Shown in pieces: positions 11,607 through 22,824 of a stretch of 64,000 nucleotides of DNA. The position numbers were made by a program, and so were the translations under genes. The notes beneath the pieces were generated by a model. The model searched no databases. It saw only the letters and a list, made by a program, of their open reading frames with translations, and had not been told where the DNA came from. Source of the DNA: Bolinopsis microptera (Eukaryota > Ctenophora > Tentaculata > Lobata > Bolinopsidae); contig NC_087074.1 in the NCBI RefSeq assembly GCF_026151205.1, forward strand, positions 8,163,726 through 8,227,725, given 5' to 3'. How positions within the stretch are numbered: the stretch's first letter is position 1; every line of letters begins with the position of its first letter.

Positions 11607-14600
11607 CTACCAACAGTGCAGGTTTTTGATGAACTTCTTGACGTTCTCAATGATCCTTTTGTTGTTCTGATCCTCCAACAAGCCCAGACAAGGTGACACT
11701 AAGTCTTCTAAGTGATACAACACCGTGTCACCTTGCTCATTGCAGGGGATAGAGGTTAGGAATTGGGTGATGGTAATTATTGTACTATCTTCTTGCTGTG
11801 ATTTCAGTTCAATGATAGCCTTAATTTCAATCAAAACAAACTTCAGCACTTGTTCTTTCATTTCTTTTAGAGTAGTTACATCCTTAGTGCTGGTGGGCAC
11901 TTCTGCTTCAGAAATAGACTCGAAAAGAGCACTTACAAGTTCATTTGGTCCAGTCTCTGCAACATACCAAATATGTGGTAAGACATTTGATTTAAAACAG
12001 CTGACATTAACCATCTTTTTTACTAGAAATGACCCAGGATAGGGTGCCTTTATTGGGATTTTTCCGGTCTCAATAATTTCATATTTGTGATGAAAATATC
12101 TTTGCAGGATTTGAAACCTTTTCTCATCTGTATAATGGCAATTTATACCAATAGCTGTTAACACATAGGCACACATATTGCCAATCTCAGCATCATCGGT
12201 ATCAAAATCACAGATAACTGGATCCCAATAGCGATACAGCAGAGCAGTGAAAAGTTTGTCTTTGAAATGATAGAACTGGTCTGTGTCTGGTACCTTAAGA
12301 ATCACTTTATACAGTGTGGATAATAGAACACCCAACATTTTACTCTTGCTGTTAACATTATATAATATTGCCAGTAAGGGCATCATTTGTTGACTGAGCA
12401 GGTGCTTTACATCATCTTTACTACCTTTATCAACAGCTCCAAGACAAACTACAGCAAAATCTGAAGCATAATGTTCAGGGCAAACTGTGACTGCAAAGAA
12501 AGTAGAAAGTGCAGAGAAAGCTGGAGCTAGTAATTTAATATCAATTCCAATGTTCTTCTCAATCATCTTTCCGATTATCAAGAATGAGTTCCCCATCATA
12601 TCATATTTAAAGCAGCGGTTTCTGATTTTGCTATTGTTGCAAACAAATAGTATTCCTTCAATGATTGCTCTCACGACTCTAGATCCTCGAGTGACATTCA
12701 TGTCTTTAGCTCTGTCATCTTCGTCCATAAGAAGTGCAATGACCACAACAGCAGCTTCTACACATGAAAACTTTGATTGATTAAGTTCAACTGAAGTTAT
12801 TGCAATAGAACTGTTGATTATTTTAACAACAGTCTTGGTAAGGTTCAATAGATTATCTTTGCTAATCTTGACTGACTTAGCCTTCTTTAAAATCATTGAA
12901 ATGGTCTTCATAGCTGCAGTCCAGGTGTACAATCCGTTTTCAATTTGTGATCCTTTCTGTTCCTGACCCCTTTTGAATGCACTTGCTAAAAAATGAACAA
13001 CTTCAGAGCTTAGAGAACTTAGTATTTCTATCATTAAACTAGTAGAATTGCGGCAGCAACAAGCAGCGTGAACAACATCAATGCCAAGATGTACAATTCC
13101 ACAGTTTGCTTTTGGCTGTTTCATAATTGTAAAAATGTGCTTTACAAGAGGCAAAATTGGTCTAATAAGTTCAACATCCTCTGTTCTGAGGAGGATTGCT
13201 TTAATTGCATTGAGACAACAAATTTTTTCACCATCGCTTCTTGATTGATCCATGATAATATTACACAAGATTTCGATGCCACTAAACTTGGAGAGATTTT
13301 TTACAGCAACATTCTTGTCTGCATGAATTGCAATTGATTCTATGATATCAAGAACAAAAAGCGACTGCTCTGATTTTCCCCTCTGCAAAGATTTCCAATG
13401 TTTCTGTGGGATAACAATTCCATTGAAAAATTTGTCCAAAAACTCTATGTTTTCAGAAAAAGGAGGCACTTCAGTAGCCATCATGACAATTTTCAATTCA
13501 TTCCACTCATTAGCAGCCAGTCGATCATTAATGTATTGAGACATCTCATCGAAGCTTTCGCCATCCAAGAATCTAGCAAACAGTTGCAGTGGTAAATCAC
13601 CAAAGAGGTCATGTGAATAACCTGAAAAGCTTTCATTTAGAAATTATAGATTTATGCTAGGAGTCGTTCACATGTTACGTAATCAGCAAAGAGGGGGGTT
13701 TCAAATGATTACGGTTGATTGAGGGGCAGGGGGTTTCAAAATTAAACATGCCAGGTCCTTAGGTTTGGATCTCTGGTCCAAAAAAAGTTGTTTCGGGATC
13801 TGATTTTGGGTAAATCAGTCTTTAGCTTCAGATCTAAGGGTTCAATATAAATAACAGGTGCTTGAGACTATCAATTTCGAAATTTATGTTACAAGACAAA
13901 TCATACATTTTCTGGCATTTAACCAGATGATGGAAATTTCATAACGTTTCAGGAGTAAGGGGGGTTGGGTCTTTCAGAGGCGGCTATTGAGGGCGTCCAG
14001 GCGTCCAGGCGTCCAGGCGTCCATGGACGCCCTAAAATTATTATCTGGTGACTGGTGCTTGAAAATAGAAATAGTGATTAGTAATGGTATTCGGAAATAT
14101 CTAACCGCAATATAAGCTCTCTATTCATTCATACGTTCGAATGTAAGCGCACGCATGATCTTTGTGAAATTTTGTGTTGTAGGGTGTCCAATCCTCGTTT
14201 GGACAACTTAGACGTGCAGTTTTAACACATAGTTAATTGTCCCAATTGTAAACGGTACAAAGCACATCAAGCGCATCCACTACAGGTAATCTATGTGATT
14301 TGGTTGTCCAGGACACCTTGCAATCTGAACTGTTATGTTTATTTGCTGTCGCCTGTGACACATTACATACAAGAGAACAACAAATTCACTGTGGCCTGTG
14401 TGTAACTGTAATGTACTTTGGAATAATTTAATTAATTAATTAACTCTCTGCTATGGTAATGGTATTGTATGCAGTCATCGGTGAATAGACATCGGCAGTT
14501 TAGGGGGGGGGGGGGGAAGCTTGGGGCGGCCCCCAAGCCCCACTCCCCAAGTCGGTCGGACACCCAACAAAACTGCCAGCCAGCTCCCACAAGCCGCCTC

Positions 14601-14984
14601 TGGGGTCTTGACTATGGCAGATTAAAAGGGGAGGGGTAAAAATAGCTTTAAAATTTGTAGCTGAATATGTGAACGACCCCAGTTATATTGCCATGCACAT
14701 GGTAAAAATATTTAAAAGAGATACAAAAAATTTTAATTATTACTACTGTTAAGCCACAATATCTCCTATTGTATGCCGTTAACATAGATGGTAGACCTGA
14801 CTTGACAAGATAAACTGAAAATAGGTAAGACCACCATCAGAATCTAAAAGATTTCCAGCTACTTATGTAACTGAAAAATATATACTCATAAAGTGCTGTA
14901 TAAAATGTGACTTAATTTATTTGTTTATTTCATATAGCATATAACTGATAATGTACCTTGGAAGAGATCACGATGAAGTTCCAT
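11607..14984 (-). CDS. Tandem-family gene, copy E (intact, two exons, 680 aa)
   Basis: Unrecognised protein and the only intact member of the array. Exon 1 is 14984-14957: an ATG, 28 nt encoding MELHRDLFQ plus one base, then donor CAAG|GTACAT. Exon 2 is 13621-11607, after acceptor TTTTCAG. The join keeps phase and gives 680 residues; the other copies keep the same acceptor and phase. The predicted chain is helical and Leu/Ile/Val-rich with regular spacing, like an ARM/HEAT solenoid. Blocks kept in all paralogues are IPQKHWKSL (about residue 85), LYKVILKVPDTDQFYHF (middle), CFKSNVLPHIWYVAE, and the C-terminal SIPCNEQGDTVLYHLEDLV. No signal peptide, membrane segment or catalytic motif. It is probably a cytosolic scaffold or adaptor. 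Intron 1 (1334 bp) contains a hAT-like element. Confidence 0.8.
13975..14602. mobile_element. hAT-like non-autonomous DNA transposon in the intron of copy E
   Basis: It starts CAGAGGCGGCTATT and ends AGCCGCCTCTG, an inverted repeat of the CAG-type seen in hAT elements. It is flanked by GGGTCTTT (13967-13974) and GGGTCTTG (14603-14610), an 8-bp duplication with one mismatch, the length known for hAT. Inside are a GGCGTCCA tandem repeat (about 13989-14020) and a G-run (about 14502-14516). No transposase. Confidence 0.8.
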
Positions 14985-16005
14985 TCTTTGTAGCTTAGAT
15001 CTTGACAGCAAAGATCCTTTCTAGCTGTGATAGGTTTGGCAGATAAAACCAGATAAAATATGGTGGAAAGAATCGAAAGAATTGAAAAAATTGTATTGGT
15101 TTGTTCATATTCGAGGGTGTCTAATTATATAAATAGACAATTACCATTTTTTTAAATATTTGTGTGTTTGAACAATTTTCTGTTTTTAAGGCCAGATGGG
15201 GGGTGGTATTCAATCAAAGTGATCAGATCGTCATCCACCAACATGCTTGTTACCGCCTAATGAGTCTCATTGTTGCTCGCTAGCGAATAGCTCCCGATGA
15301 GATTACTGATTGGGTGATGGAATCACTGATTAAGTGCCAAGATCACGTGTCTGCAATATCTTAAAAGGGTCACAACTCGGTTAAATTGTAAACAACCAAC
15401 TTGAAATTTATCAAACTTCAATTATCAAACCAAACATGTCTAGAAACTTTGAAGCTCCTAGCTGGAAGCGTTCTCACTATGGTGACAATAGCGAAAAAGA
15501 GGGATTGACGTGCCACACCCACTGTAATTAATTAAATTTGACGAAACTTTGCCTCTGTTCTTGAAGTATGAGGTTAACTGTCTTAATATAACAAAATTTG
15601 GGTTTAAGTTAACCTCATGTTTTAAGAACAGAAGCAAATATCAAAATTCTGAACAATGGAATTGTTGGTAACAGTACAAGTAATGGAACACCTGTGCCAA
15701 GTTTCAGATCCTGGGTGCGGCCAGTGCACAGTGGGCCAGAACAGTGGGTCATGCTATATTAGGCATATTTCTGGGCATTGGACATACTGAATGTCATTTC
15801 ATTGGGTTAACCATAAAATATTCAAACAATATACACATAATATAGCAATGACCCTATATAAAATTCTGTAAAAATGGTACAAATTTAGAAACTGAGGTAA
15901 AAATAAAAATAAAACCCTTTGTAATAATATATATAAAAACCACTAAATCACATCACAACAAAAAGTAGTTTAGACCCCCATCCAACTAGAGCACTCCATG
16001 ACCTT
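14985..16005. other. Upstream region of copy E; no gene seen
   Basis: Contains the presumed promoter of the copy E gene. No ORF, repeat or transposon end that I can support. Confidence 0.4.
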
Positions 16006-16760
16006 TTAGGGTTTAAGAGTGTTGATCAGGTTAAGGTCCAAATCACTTATTGCCGTGGGTGGAAGGGTTCTGGTACCTCTGTACCCCCTGATAGAGATTA
16101 TACAGGTTCTGAGTAGATCAAAACGCAGTCTGCGTCTGACAAATGACATCACATCACAATACCGTTGGCCTTTCTTTAGGCTGATCTTTTCAGCGAGATG
16201 TTTTAGAAACTGTGAAGCCTCAGTTGCCATTCCTCCTGTAGTACTGAACACCAGTGGCGTGAAGGTAGCCTTTTCAACATTGAGGACTCTGTCATTGTAC
16301 TCACGTTTTTTGCTTTTCTCGTGAGATTGGTACATCTGTGAGATGCTCTTGTCACTGTTGGACTGGGCTTGAGGGTGAAGTACCCTTACATCTGTGAATG
16401 CCCTGTCCAGCGGCAACCAAAACGATCTCGCACTGATGTCCAGTCTTGCACCATCTGTCTATTTGTTCCATTAGATAGTTCAAGTGTGTGAGGAACGGAG
16501 AGAAGCTGGGGTTCTGTTTCAACGTCTTTGCAAACAGTGGTTAGGAGTTCAGCTATTGTATCTCTTAGTGAATTGTGTCTAAGTGAAACGTAGCCTCCGA
16601 TTTTGCAGGTTAGAGTATGGTTGATATGATTTTGATTTCCACATACACATAGGGAACTTCTGTTAGCTGTAGACAGTGTAAGATTATATCTGAGTGAGAG
16701 GGCATCAAAGAATTCTTGTTTGTTAAGGACATACCCACATGCTTTTAGAGGGAGTTAACC
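16006..16760 (-). pseudogene. PHD/RT-element relic (C-terminal zinc knuckle and nuclease-like part)
   Basis: Translating the minus strand gives the C-terminal quarter of the protein encoded at 22894-26253. Matching blocks are the zinc knuckle CVCGNQNHINHTLTCK, then VSLRHNSLRD, then DVRVLHPQAQSN, then FSTTGGMATEASQFLKHLAE. One base is out of frame near 16445, so the relic is in two frames (the last 136 codons are 16416-16006). The 5' part of the element is missing. A dead, 5'-truncated copy. Confidence 0.75.
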
Positions 16761-16799
16761 TGTGTCAAATTTACGTTTTAGAGCAATTTCAGGGCCCTA

Positions 16800-17060
16800 G
16801 AATGCTTGGATACTTGTAAATTTGAGTTTTTCATCATTTTCAGATGCCTAATTTTGGCCCCAAAAATCGAGTTTTTGAAACAAGCTCATAAAGCGGCTTT
16901 GAGGTTATCTACTTGTAGCTACAGACTTCTTGTGCACCCAGATATCTTTCTTTTTGAAATTGGACAAAAAATGGCTGAGTTATGGGCAAGACGCGTATGC
17001 CCAAATATGGGCGTGTGCACAAAATTCAGCCGTTTTTGCTACATAATGTGGGTAAAAATG
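16800..17060. repeat. Relic sharing a palindromic core with the 7728-8440 element
   Basis: The 20-mer GCGTATGCCCAAATATGGGC at 16993-17012 is also at 8154-8173. The neighbouring sequence (ATTGGACAAAAAATGGCTGA at about 16965) resembles the reverse strand of 8186-8213. A degenerate member of a related repeat family; ends not defined. Confidence 0.45.
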
Positions 17061-17166
17061 TATATTTTTCAATGAAACCACTTTCAGGGTATTGATTGAT
17101 TGAAATAAATGTTCGTGCACATACAGAATGAATGGTTAATAATTTAATATATATGTATATGAATGT

Positions 17167-18675
17167 ATGAAAGATGGCATATTTCCAGATGACCTTAAAG
17201 TTGGAAGGATTAGTCCCATTTACAAGAAAGATAACCAGGAACTCCTTGAAAACTATAGACCTGTATCAACGCTAGCTGTGTTTGGTAAAATATTTGAAAA
17301 GATTATATTCAATAGATTATACAGCTTCTTTCATTCACAGAACTCCTTATATGAAAACCAGTACGGATTCCGTAAAAATCACTCGACCAGTTATGCCCTA
17401 AATTACTCAGTGAACCACGTAGAATCTTGCCTCAAGAAAAAACAACACGTTCTTGGAATATTTATTGATCTTAGTAAAGCCTTTGATACAATATCACATG
17501 AAAAGTTACTGCATAAGTTAGAAAATTATGGAATCCGTGGAAATGCAAATAACCTTATAGCAAGTTACCTGTCGAACAGATACCAGTATGTCTCGGTATT
17601 AGGTGAAGAATCCGATAAACTTCCAGTAGTCTATGGAGTGCCGCAGGGGAGCTGTCTTGGTCCCTTACTTTTTATTATTTATATTAATGACATCCGTAAC
17701 TCATCAATTATAGGAAAGTTTATACTATTTGCCGACGACACTAACATATTTATAGAAGACACATGTGTCAAAAGACTATACGAAAAAGGAAATGAAGTTC
17801 TATCATTTGTGTACAAGTATATGAAACTAAACTTATTACATATTAACATTAAGAAATGTTGTTTTATTCATTTTAAACCCTCACGGGCCAAAGAGGAAGT
17901 AGAAAATGACGAGAACATACTAACTTTAAATAATGTAGTTATTAAAAGAGTTCAAGAAGCTAAATTTCTAGGCGTTATTATTGACGACCAACTTAACTGG
18001 AAATCACATACGCAGTCACTTAACTCAAAACTTAAATGCGAAGTAGGAAAGCTGTGCAGAATACGACACATTGTCCCAAAGCAGTATTATAAGGATTTAT
18101 ATCATACTCTATTTGAATCACATTTAGGATTTGGAATATCTGTGTGGGGTGGTATTAGCAATAACCGACTTGAACCTATCTTTAAAACACAGAAAAAGTG
18201 TATAAGAATTCTGTTTGGGGATAGAGAAGCTTACCTAGAGAAGTTTAAAACGTGTGCCCGAACACGACCTGTTGATAAGCAAAGACTGGGGGTGGACTTT
18301 TACCAAAAAGAACACTCCAAGCCCTTGTTTAAAACCCACAGGTTGTTGACGGTCCACAATCTGTACAAGTACACTTGTCTCTTAGAACTATTCAAAATTA
18401 ATAAGTTAGAGGAACCATTATCACTGTACTCATCATTTAACAGGTCACCACGACGAGAGGATTATTTCATTACATCACAACCATCCTCACAATTCATCTA
18501 CCAATCATCCTACATGTGGAACAGCTGTCGACAAACATCAAGTAAGATAAGTTTTAATACTCCGACAAACGGGTTTAAGAATATATTGAAAATTGCCTTA
18601 CGAGAATTGCAATTCAAGCATGATACACTTGATTGGTGTGAGCTTAATTTTGCCACAAATGAGCTCAAGTTCTGA
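17167..18675 (+). CDS. LINE reverse transcriptase, 5'-truncated (502 aa)
   Basis: Non-LTR retrotransposon RT. Visible RT blocks in order: ISPIYKK and NYRPVS near the N-terminus, FIDLSKAFDTISHEKLL (motif A aspartate), YGVPQGSCLGPLLFIIYIND (motif B), and FADDTNIF (motif C, active-site FADD). A jockey/CR1-like C-terminal region follows. The open frame begins just before RT block 1, so the endonuclease and any ORF1 are missing. The RT core itself is open and keeps its catalytic aspartates. No poly-A tail or target duplication could be fixed. Clade uncertain. Confidence 0.85.
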   Translation: MKDGIFPDDLKVGRISPIYKKDNQELLENYRPVSTLAVFGKIFEKIIFNRLYSFFHSQNSLYENQYGFRKNHSTSYALNYSVNHVESCLKKKQHVLGIFIDLSKAFDTISHEKLLHKLENYGIRGNANNLIASYLSNRYQYVSVLGEESDKLPVVYGVPQGSCLGPLLFIIYINDIRNSSIIGKFILFADDTNIFIEDTCVKRLYEKGNEVLSFVYKYMKLNLLHINIKKCCFIHFKPSRAKEEVENDENILTLNNVVIKRVQEAKFLGVIIDDQLNWKSHTQSLNSKLKCEVGKLCRIRHIVPKQYYKDLYHTLFESHLGFGISVWGGISNNRLEPIFKTQKKCIRILFGDREAYLEKFKTCARTRPVDKQRLGVDFYQKEHSKPLFKTHRLLTVHNLYKYTCLLELFKINKLEEPLSLYSSFNRSPRREDYFITSQPSSQFIYQSSYMWNSCRQTSSKISFNTPTNGFKNILKIALRELQFKHDTLDWCELNFATNELKF

Positions 18676-19917
18676 TTTATGTGAGTTACTAAAATGACCA
18701 TATATCTTTTCTCATACATATAACCACTGCACTCCAACCAAAAACATTACTTACACCATACTCCACAAATGACATATATATATATACACAAACACACTAG
18801 TACCGAGCAATCGCACTGTAAAACATGCTCACGATACACTCAAAATTGGAAATATTCAACGGCTTGTATATGAAACTTACACTTACACTCAGTGTACACC
18901 CAGTGTTAACTAGTATTACACACTGGTAAACTCTACGTAACGCGCGAAAATAATAATTCTATGGAGTTTTCATTGTCACATTTCACGTCGACGGGATTAA
19001 ACGCGCGCGCGCGTAACATCTTATCTTACTGCTATCTCAACGAATAAACACACAACGACTTTGACAATTGACCGACGACTTAACGATTGTGAGTTATGAC
19101 GGACTTAACTGTATGGGTCAACTACTAAAACTGCATTGTATACTATCTTAATCATTATACTGGACATGAGATGACGAAGTATCTTGAGCAGCACTTTATA
19201 CCTCCACTTAGAACTTGATTAGTCACGAACAATAGAATCATTATAAATCAATACAATAAAACATCTTGATCAATAAATGCCTAGCAGCACCAGACAGCAG
19301 CCGTGTACCTTTTTCGACTCCACGGAGTCCCTGATGGACTTTTGTTTACTTTTGTTAATAATTTGACCGCAACCTTTCTTTCTCGAAACACAAATCCTAC
19401 TGTACTTCATTACAGTATTAAGATAATATAATATAAAGCAAATCATGTGAATATATGACTACGAAATAGATCTATAGACTTGTCCATAATATTTAATACC
19501 GTATTGATGGTTTTGAATTTTGTATATTGAATTTTAATGTGAAGCGTTTACTCTTCCCCCTCGGCAATTAATTAGAAAGTTAGATTAATGACAATAATTG
19601 CCAAATGACGTAGTAGATATAGATGTTCAATGTTGTAGAGTGATTTCAAGAGTAGTGGTCCACAGGGGCCCGAAAAAGCCGTACAGGCACTTGGGTCCTT
19701 ATCCTTGTCACTAGTCCCAATTGGATTCACTTTACACAAAACGTGAACGTTTACAATTTAGACGTACACATTGGCACGATATTTATTAGAAAGCAAACAG
19801 TATAAAATAATACGTGCGTGCGCGGCTTGAGCCGCGCCGCATAACAATTTATGCGTTTAGGGGCTGGAGTACGCGTGTTTACAGATTAATGAATTGTTGC
19901 ATTGTAAATATTTAAAG
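18676..19917. other. Non-coding stretch after the LINE; no gene seen
   Basis: Probably begins with the 3' UTR of the LINE. It contains short CG-alternating tracts (about 19003-19013) and a TA run (about 18775-18785). Nothing else recognised. Confidence 0.35.
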
Positions 19918-21070
19918 TTGACGATATATTATGATTTAATAGTAAATTTTTCAAAGCTGGCTTTGGACTTAGGTAAAATTATAATTTATTTATTTAAAAG
20001 AAAAAACCACGGATAGTTTTTAATTTACATAGTCGTATAACTATAATCAAGTTAATCCTGTTTTCAAGAATGCGCGGCTTTGGCGGCCAGTTATTGACTT
20101 GTACATAAAATTGAATTTTAAATAGAAATGTGAATGTATTAAAATTTAAAACTTTCAAAACGGAGGCTTATAAATATTATTATATTATGATTGTAAAATA
20201 AAGGATAAAATTTTAAATTTGTTTCACTAAAATTTGTTTCACACTGTAGACCAAGCTCTGTGCACGGGATGCTTCCTGGAAGAATTCAGTTCTTTTAGCG
20301 GGGCACCCTACCTAAAGCCAAATTGAGATATAATAAATATATTCCTAGGGAAATAATCAGAAATCGAATTCGATTTCTGATATTAATTAATTCTGGTATT
20401 AATACCAATCAAATAATATGATATATAGGAGTAGTAACCATATTTACTATGCAAAATGCCCCAACCACATAGTGTAAATTTAATACATTTCTTTTAAAAA
20501 TATGATATTTTTATTTATTGCTCGCTCTGTTCACTGCACTGTTCAAGGGGAACAATTAAATTTTTACCGTACTGTTTACATTTGTTAATGCTAATTTCAT
20601 GTTCAGGTTTTATGGTATGGTATGTAGTGAAACAGGTTTTTTTGTGAAACAAATTTAAAATTTTATCCTTTATTTTACAATCATAATATAATAATATTTA
20701 TAAGCCTCCGTTTTGAAAGTTTTAAATTTTAATATATTCACATTTTTATTTAAAATTCAGTTTTATGTATAAGTCAATATTAACTGGCCGCCAAAGCTGC
20801 GTATTCTTGAAAACAGATTTAACTTGTTTATAATCATACGAAAACGTAAATTTAAAACTATCCGTGGTTTTAAAAAAAATAAATTGTAATTTTACCTAAG
20901 CCCTTCACATAGCCATGTGTATACGCGTACTGCGTGACGCGCTTGTTTTACAAATTGAATTTGCCGCCTTCGGCGGTCGCGCGCTTCTGCAAGTGAGAGG
21001 GCTCTGGTTAGAGCAACCTAAGCCCGAAGCCAGCTTTGTAAAATTTTTTATTAAATCATAATATATTAAC
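19918..21070. repeat. Long imperfect inverted repeat (fold-back element)
   Basis: The left arm (about 19918-20241) is the reverse complement of a right arm in two pieces (about 20626-20903 and 21026-21070). Shared stretches include AACGGAGGCTTATAAATATT on one strand and its complement on the other. The spacer is about 380 bp. The right arm is split by a 112-bp insertion. No ORF. Confidence 0.75.
20904..21015. mobile_element. 112-bp insertion with 10-bp target duplication
   Basis: This GC-rich insert interrupts the right arm of the fold-back element and is flanked by ACCTAAGCCC on both sides (20894-20903 and 21016-21025). Its right half resembles 21600-21645 (GAGCTCTGGATAGAGCAA there, GGGCTCTGGTTAGAGCAA here), so it is a repeated family. 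Confidence 0.6.
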
Positions 21071-21090
21071 GGGTGATACTCGTAAAATAT

Positions 21091-21777
21091 TTGTAGCGCG
21101 ATGCACTACTGGGTCGCGCGCGCATCAAATAATGCTTCTCGCAACCACAGATTAAGCAGATCGGCGAAATGCGAAGGATTGACATCGTCAATCAAGTAAA
21201 ATATCTGTTCCATATATTGGACCGTCGACGAGTCCAACTCGGCGCGCGTCCTGGTAGGTTGTAAACCTACAAATAATATATCGTCATCATTAAATATTTA
21301 CAATGCAACATTTTATTGTAATGGTAATTATTTGAATGGTGTAATGGTACATATTTGAAATTAAAATGAACGAATTTGTATTTCAAATTTTTATATCATT
21401 TATATTTCCATGATTACTTTAAAACAGTTCAAATATCGTTTTACTTAAGTCATACGTTGTATAACCCGCCGCGCACGAGTTCGCTGTTCCCCTGTATCGT
21501 AAAAACGCGATATTAACCTTTAATTTGCTTTTAACAGTTTCTTGTTTAACCTTTGACTTCACCTAATCATGTCACATGTGCTTTCGCGCTTCACACGGGT
21601 CGGCGGGCGCGCGCTACTACAAGCGCAAGAGCTCTGGATAGAGCAAACCTCTGTCCAGAGCGCGTCTTGCATGGTAAGGTATTGATTGACGATGTCAATC
21701 CTTCGTATCTCGCCGATCTGTGGTTGTGAAAAGCATTATTTGATGCGCGCGCGACCCAGTAGTGCATCGCGCTACAA
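21091..21777. repeat. Second inverted repeat, about 100-bp arms
   Basis: The arm at about 21091-21195 (TTGTAGCGCGATGCACTACT and onward) reappears inverted at about 21682-21777. Both contain GC-alternating cores (CGCGCGCGCATC). The spacer is about 490 bp with no ORF. Confidence 0.8.
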
Positions 21778-21942
21778 GGTAAGGTATAAACCTAAAATGT
21801 ACTTGCTCTATCCATGAGAGCCCTTCCCAGGAAACGTTACTGGTAGGGGCCAATTTTGAAAATAAAAGAAAACGTCTGGTTTCCAACAGAATATTTGCAG
21901 CAGTTGCGCGCGTGTCTTTACTGCGCAACGCACGCCGCGCAC

Positions 21943-22170
21943 AACTGCTACAAACTGCTACAAACTGGCACTAATTGCTACAAACTGGCACTGACTGCTA
22001 CAAACTGCTACTAACTGCTGCAAACGGCGCGCGAATGCGTGGGTATGATTGCAGCAGTTAGTAGCAGTTTGTGCCAGTTAGTGCCAGTTTGTAGCAGTTA
22101 GTAGCAGGTTGTGGCAGTTAGTGCCAGTTTGTAGCAGTTAGTAGCAGTTTGTAGCAGTTTGTGGCAGTTT
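21943..22170. repeat. Inverted minisatellite: (CTGCTACAAA)n facing (TTTGTAGCAG)n
   Basis: The left array (about 21943-22025) has about eight 10-bp units of CTGCTACAAA and variants. The right array (about 22052-22170) has about twelve units of the reverse complement. Between them are 26 bp including GGCGCGCGAATGCG. The arrays could pair over about 80 bp. Confidence 0.9.
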
Positions 22171-22189
22171 CTTTGCACTTTGCTCTTCC

Positions 22190-22319
22190 TGTGTGAGAGA
22201 CACCATTGCAAGCATTCTTGAAAAAAATCTGTAATTAGGTTGTTGTAGAGCCCACAGTCCAGCCATGCACTGGAGAAAGCCTTCGCCCTGGCACCTTTCT
22301 TGATGATGGGGCAAGGCTT
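22190..22319 (+). pseudogene. Old PHD/RT-element ORF, piece 1 (host of the outer LTR insertion)
   Basis: The translated end of this piece reads VQPCTGESLRPGTFLDDGAR in one frame up to the GGCTT target site. The sense continues, in frame, right after the second GGCTT at 32820 with LDIAAIGLWSP. This matches the C-terminal region of the full element at 25740-25870. A stop or frameshift near 22232 shows it was already decayed. Confidence 0.75.
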
Positions 22320-22824
22320 TGTTAGAATCTTAATTCTATTTGTAGCTTGTTTTTGTACTTCATATTACTAACCCTGTATCTCACTTTAGCAAAGGTTTAG
22401 TTCCAGTGATTGTATATACAGTGTTGGGGTAAAGGGACTCCAGAAGGCAGACAAGGCTCGACTCCAGACTCTAGTTGAAGTAACAGAAGAGAGAGGAGTG
22501 TCCAGTGTTTAGTTGACTCCAGACTCTAGCGAAGCAGAAGGGAGAGGAGTGACGTTGTCGACTCCAGACTCTAGCGTAGCAGAAGGGAGAGGAGTGACGT
22601 TGTTTTAGTGATCCCACAGATTCCAGTCGACAGATACTATCTGTGTTCTGTGACGTGGAAAGAGTGGTAAGTAGTTTATAGTTATAGTTTAGTAGTTTAG
22701 TCTAGGAGTTCCCGCTTCCTCTTTCACTTTCATTTATAGTTTCACGTGGATTACCTTTCACTTTACTCACGGTAGTTTTCCCCCAGGGTTTTTATTATAG
22801 TTATCAGTTCCAGTTTAGTTGAAG

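Noticed and set aside
19003..19013. CG-alternating tract as a CpG-island promoter
   Set aside because: Only a few bases long in AT-rich surroundings, with no gene start nearby.
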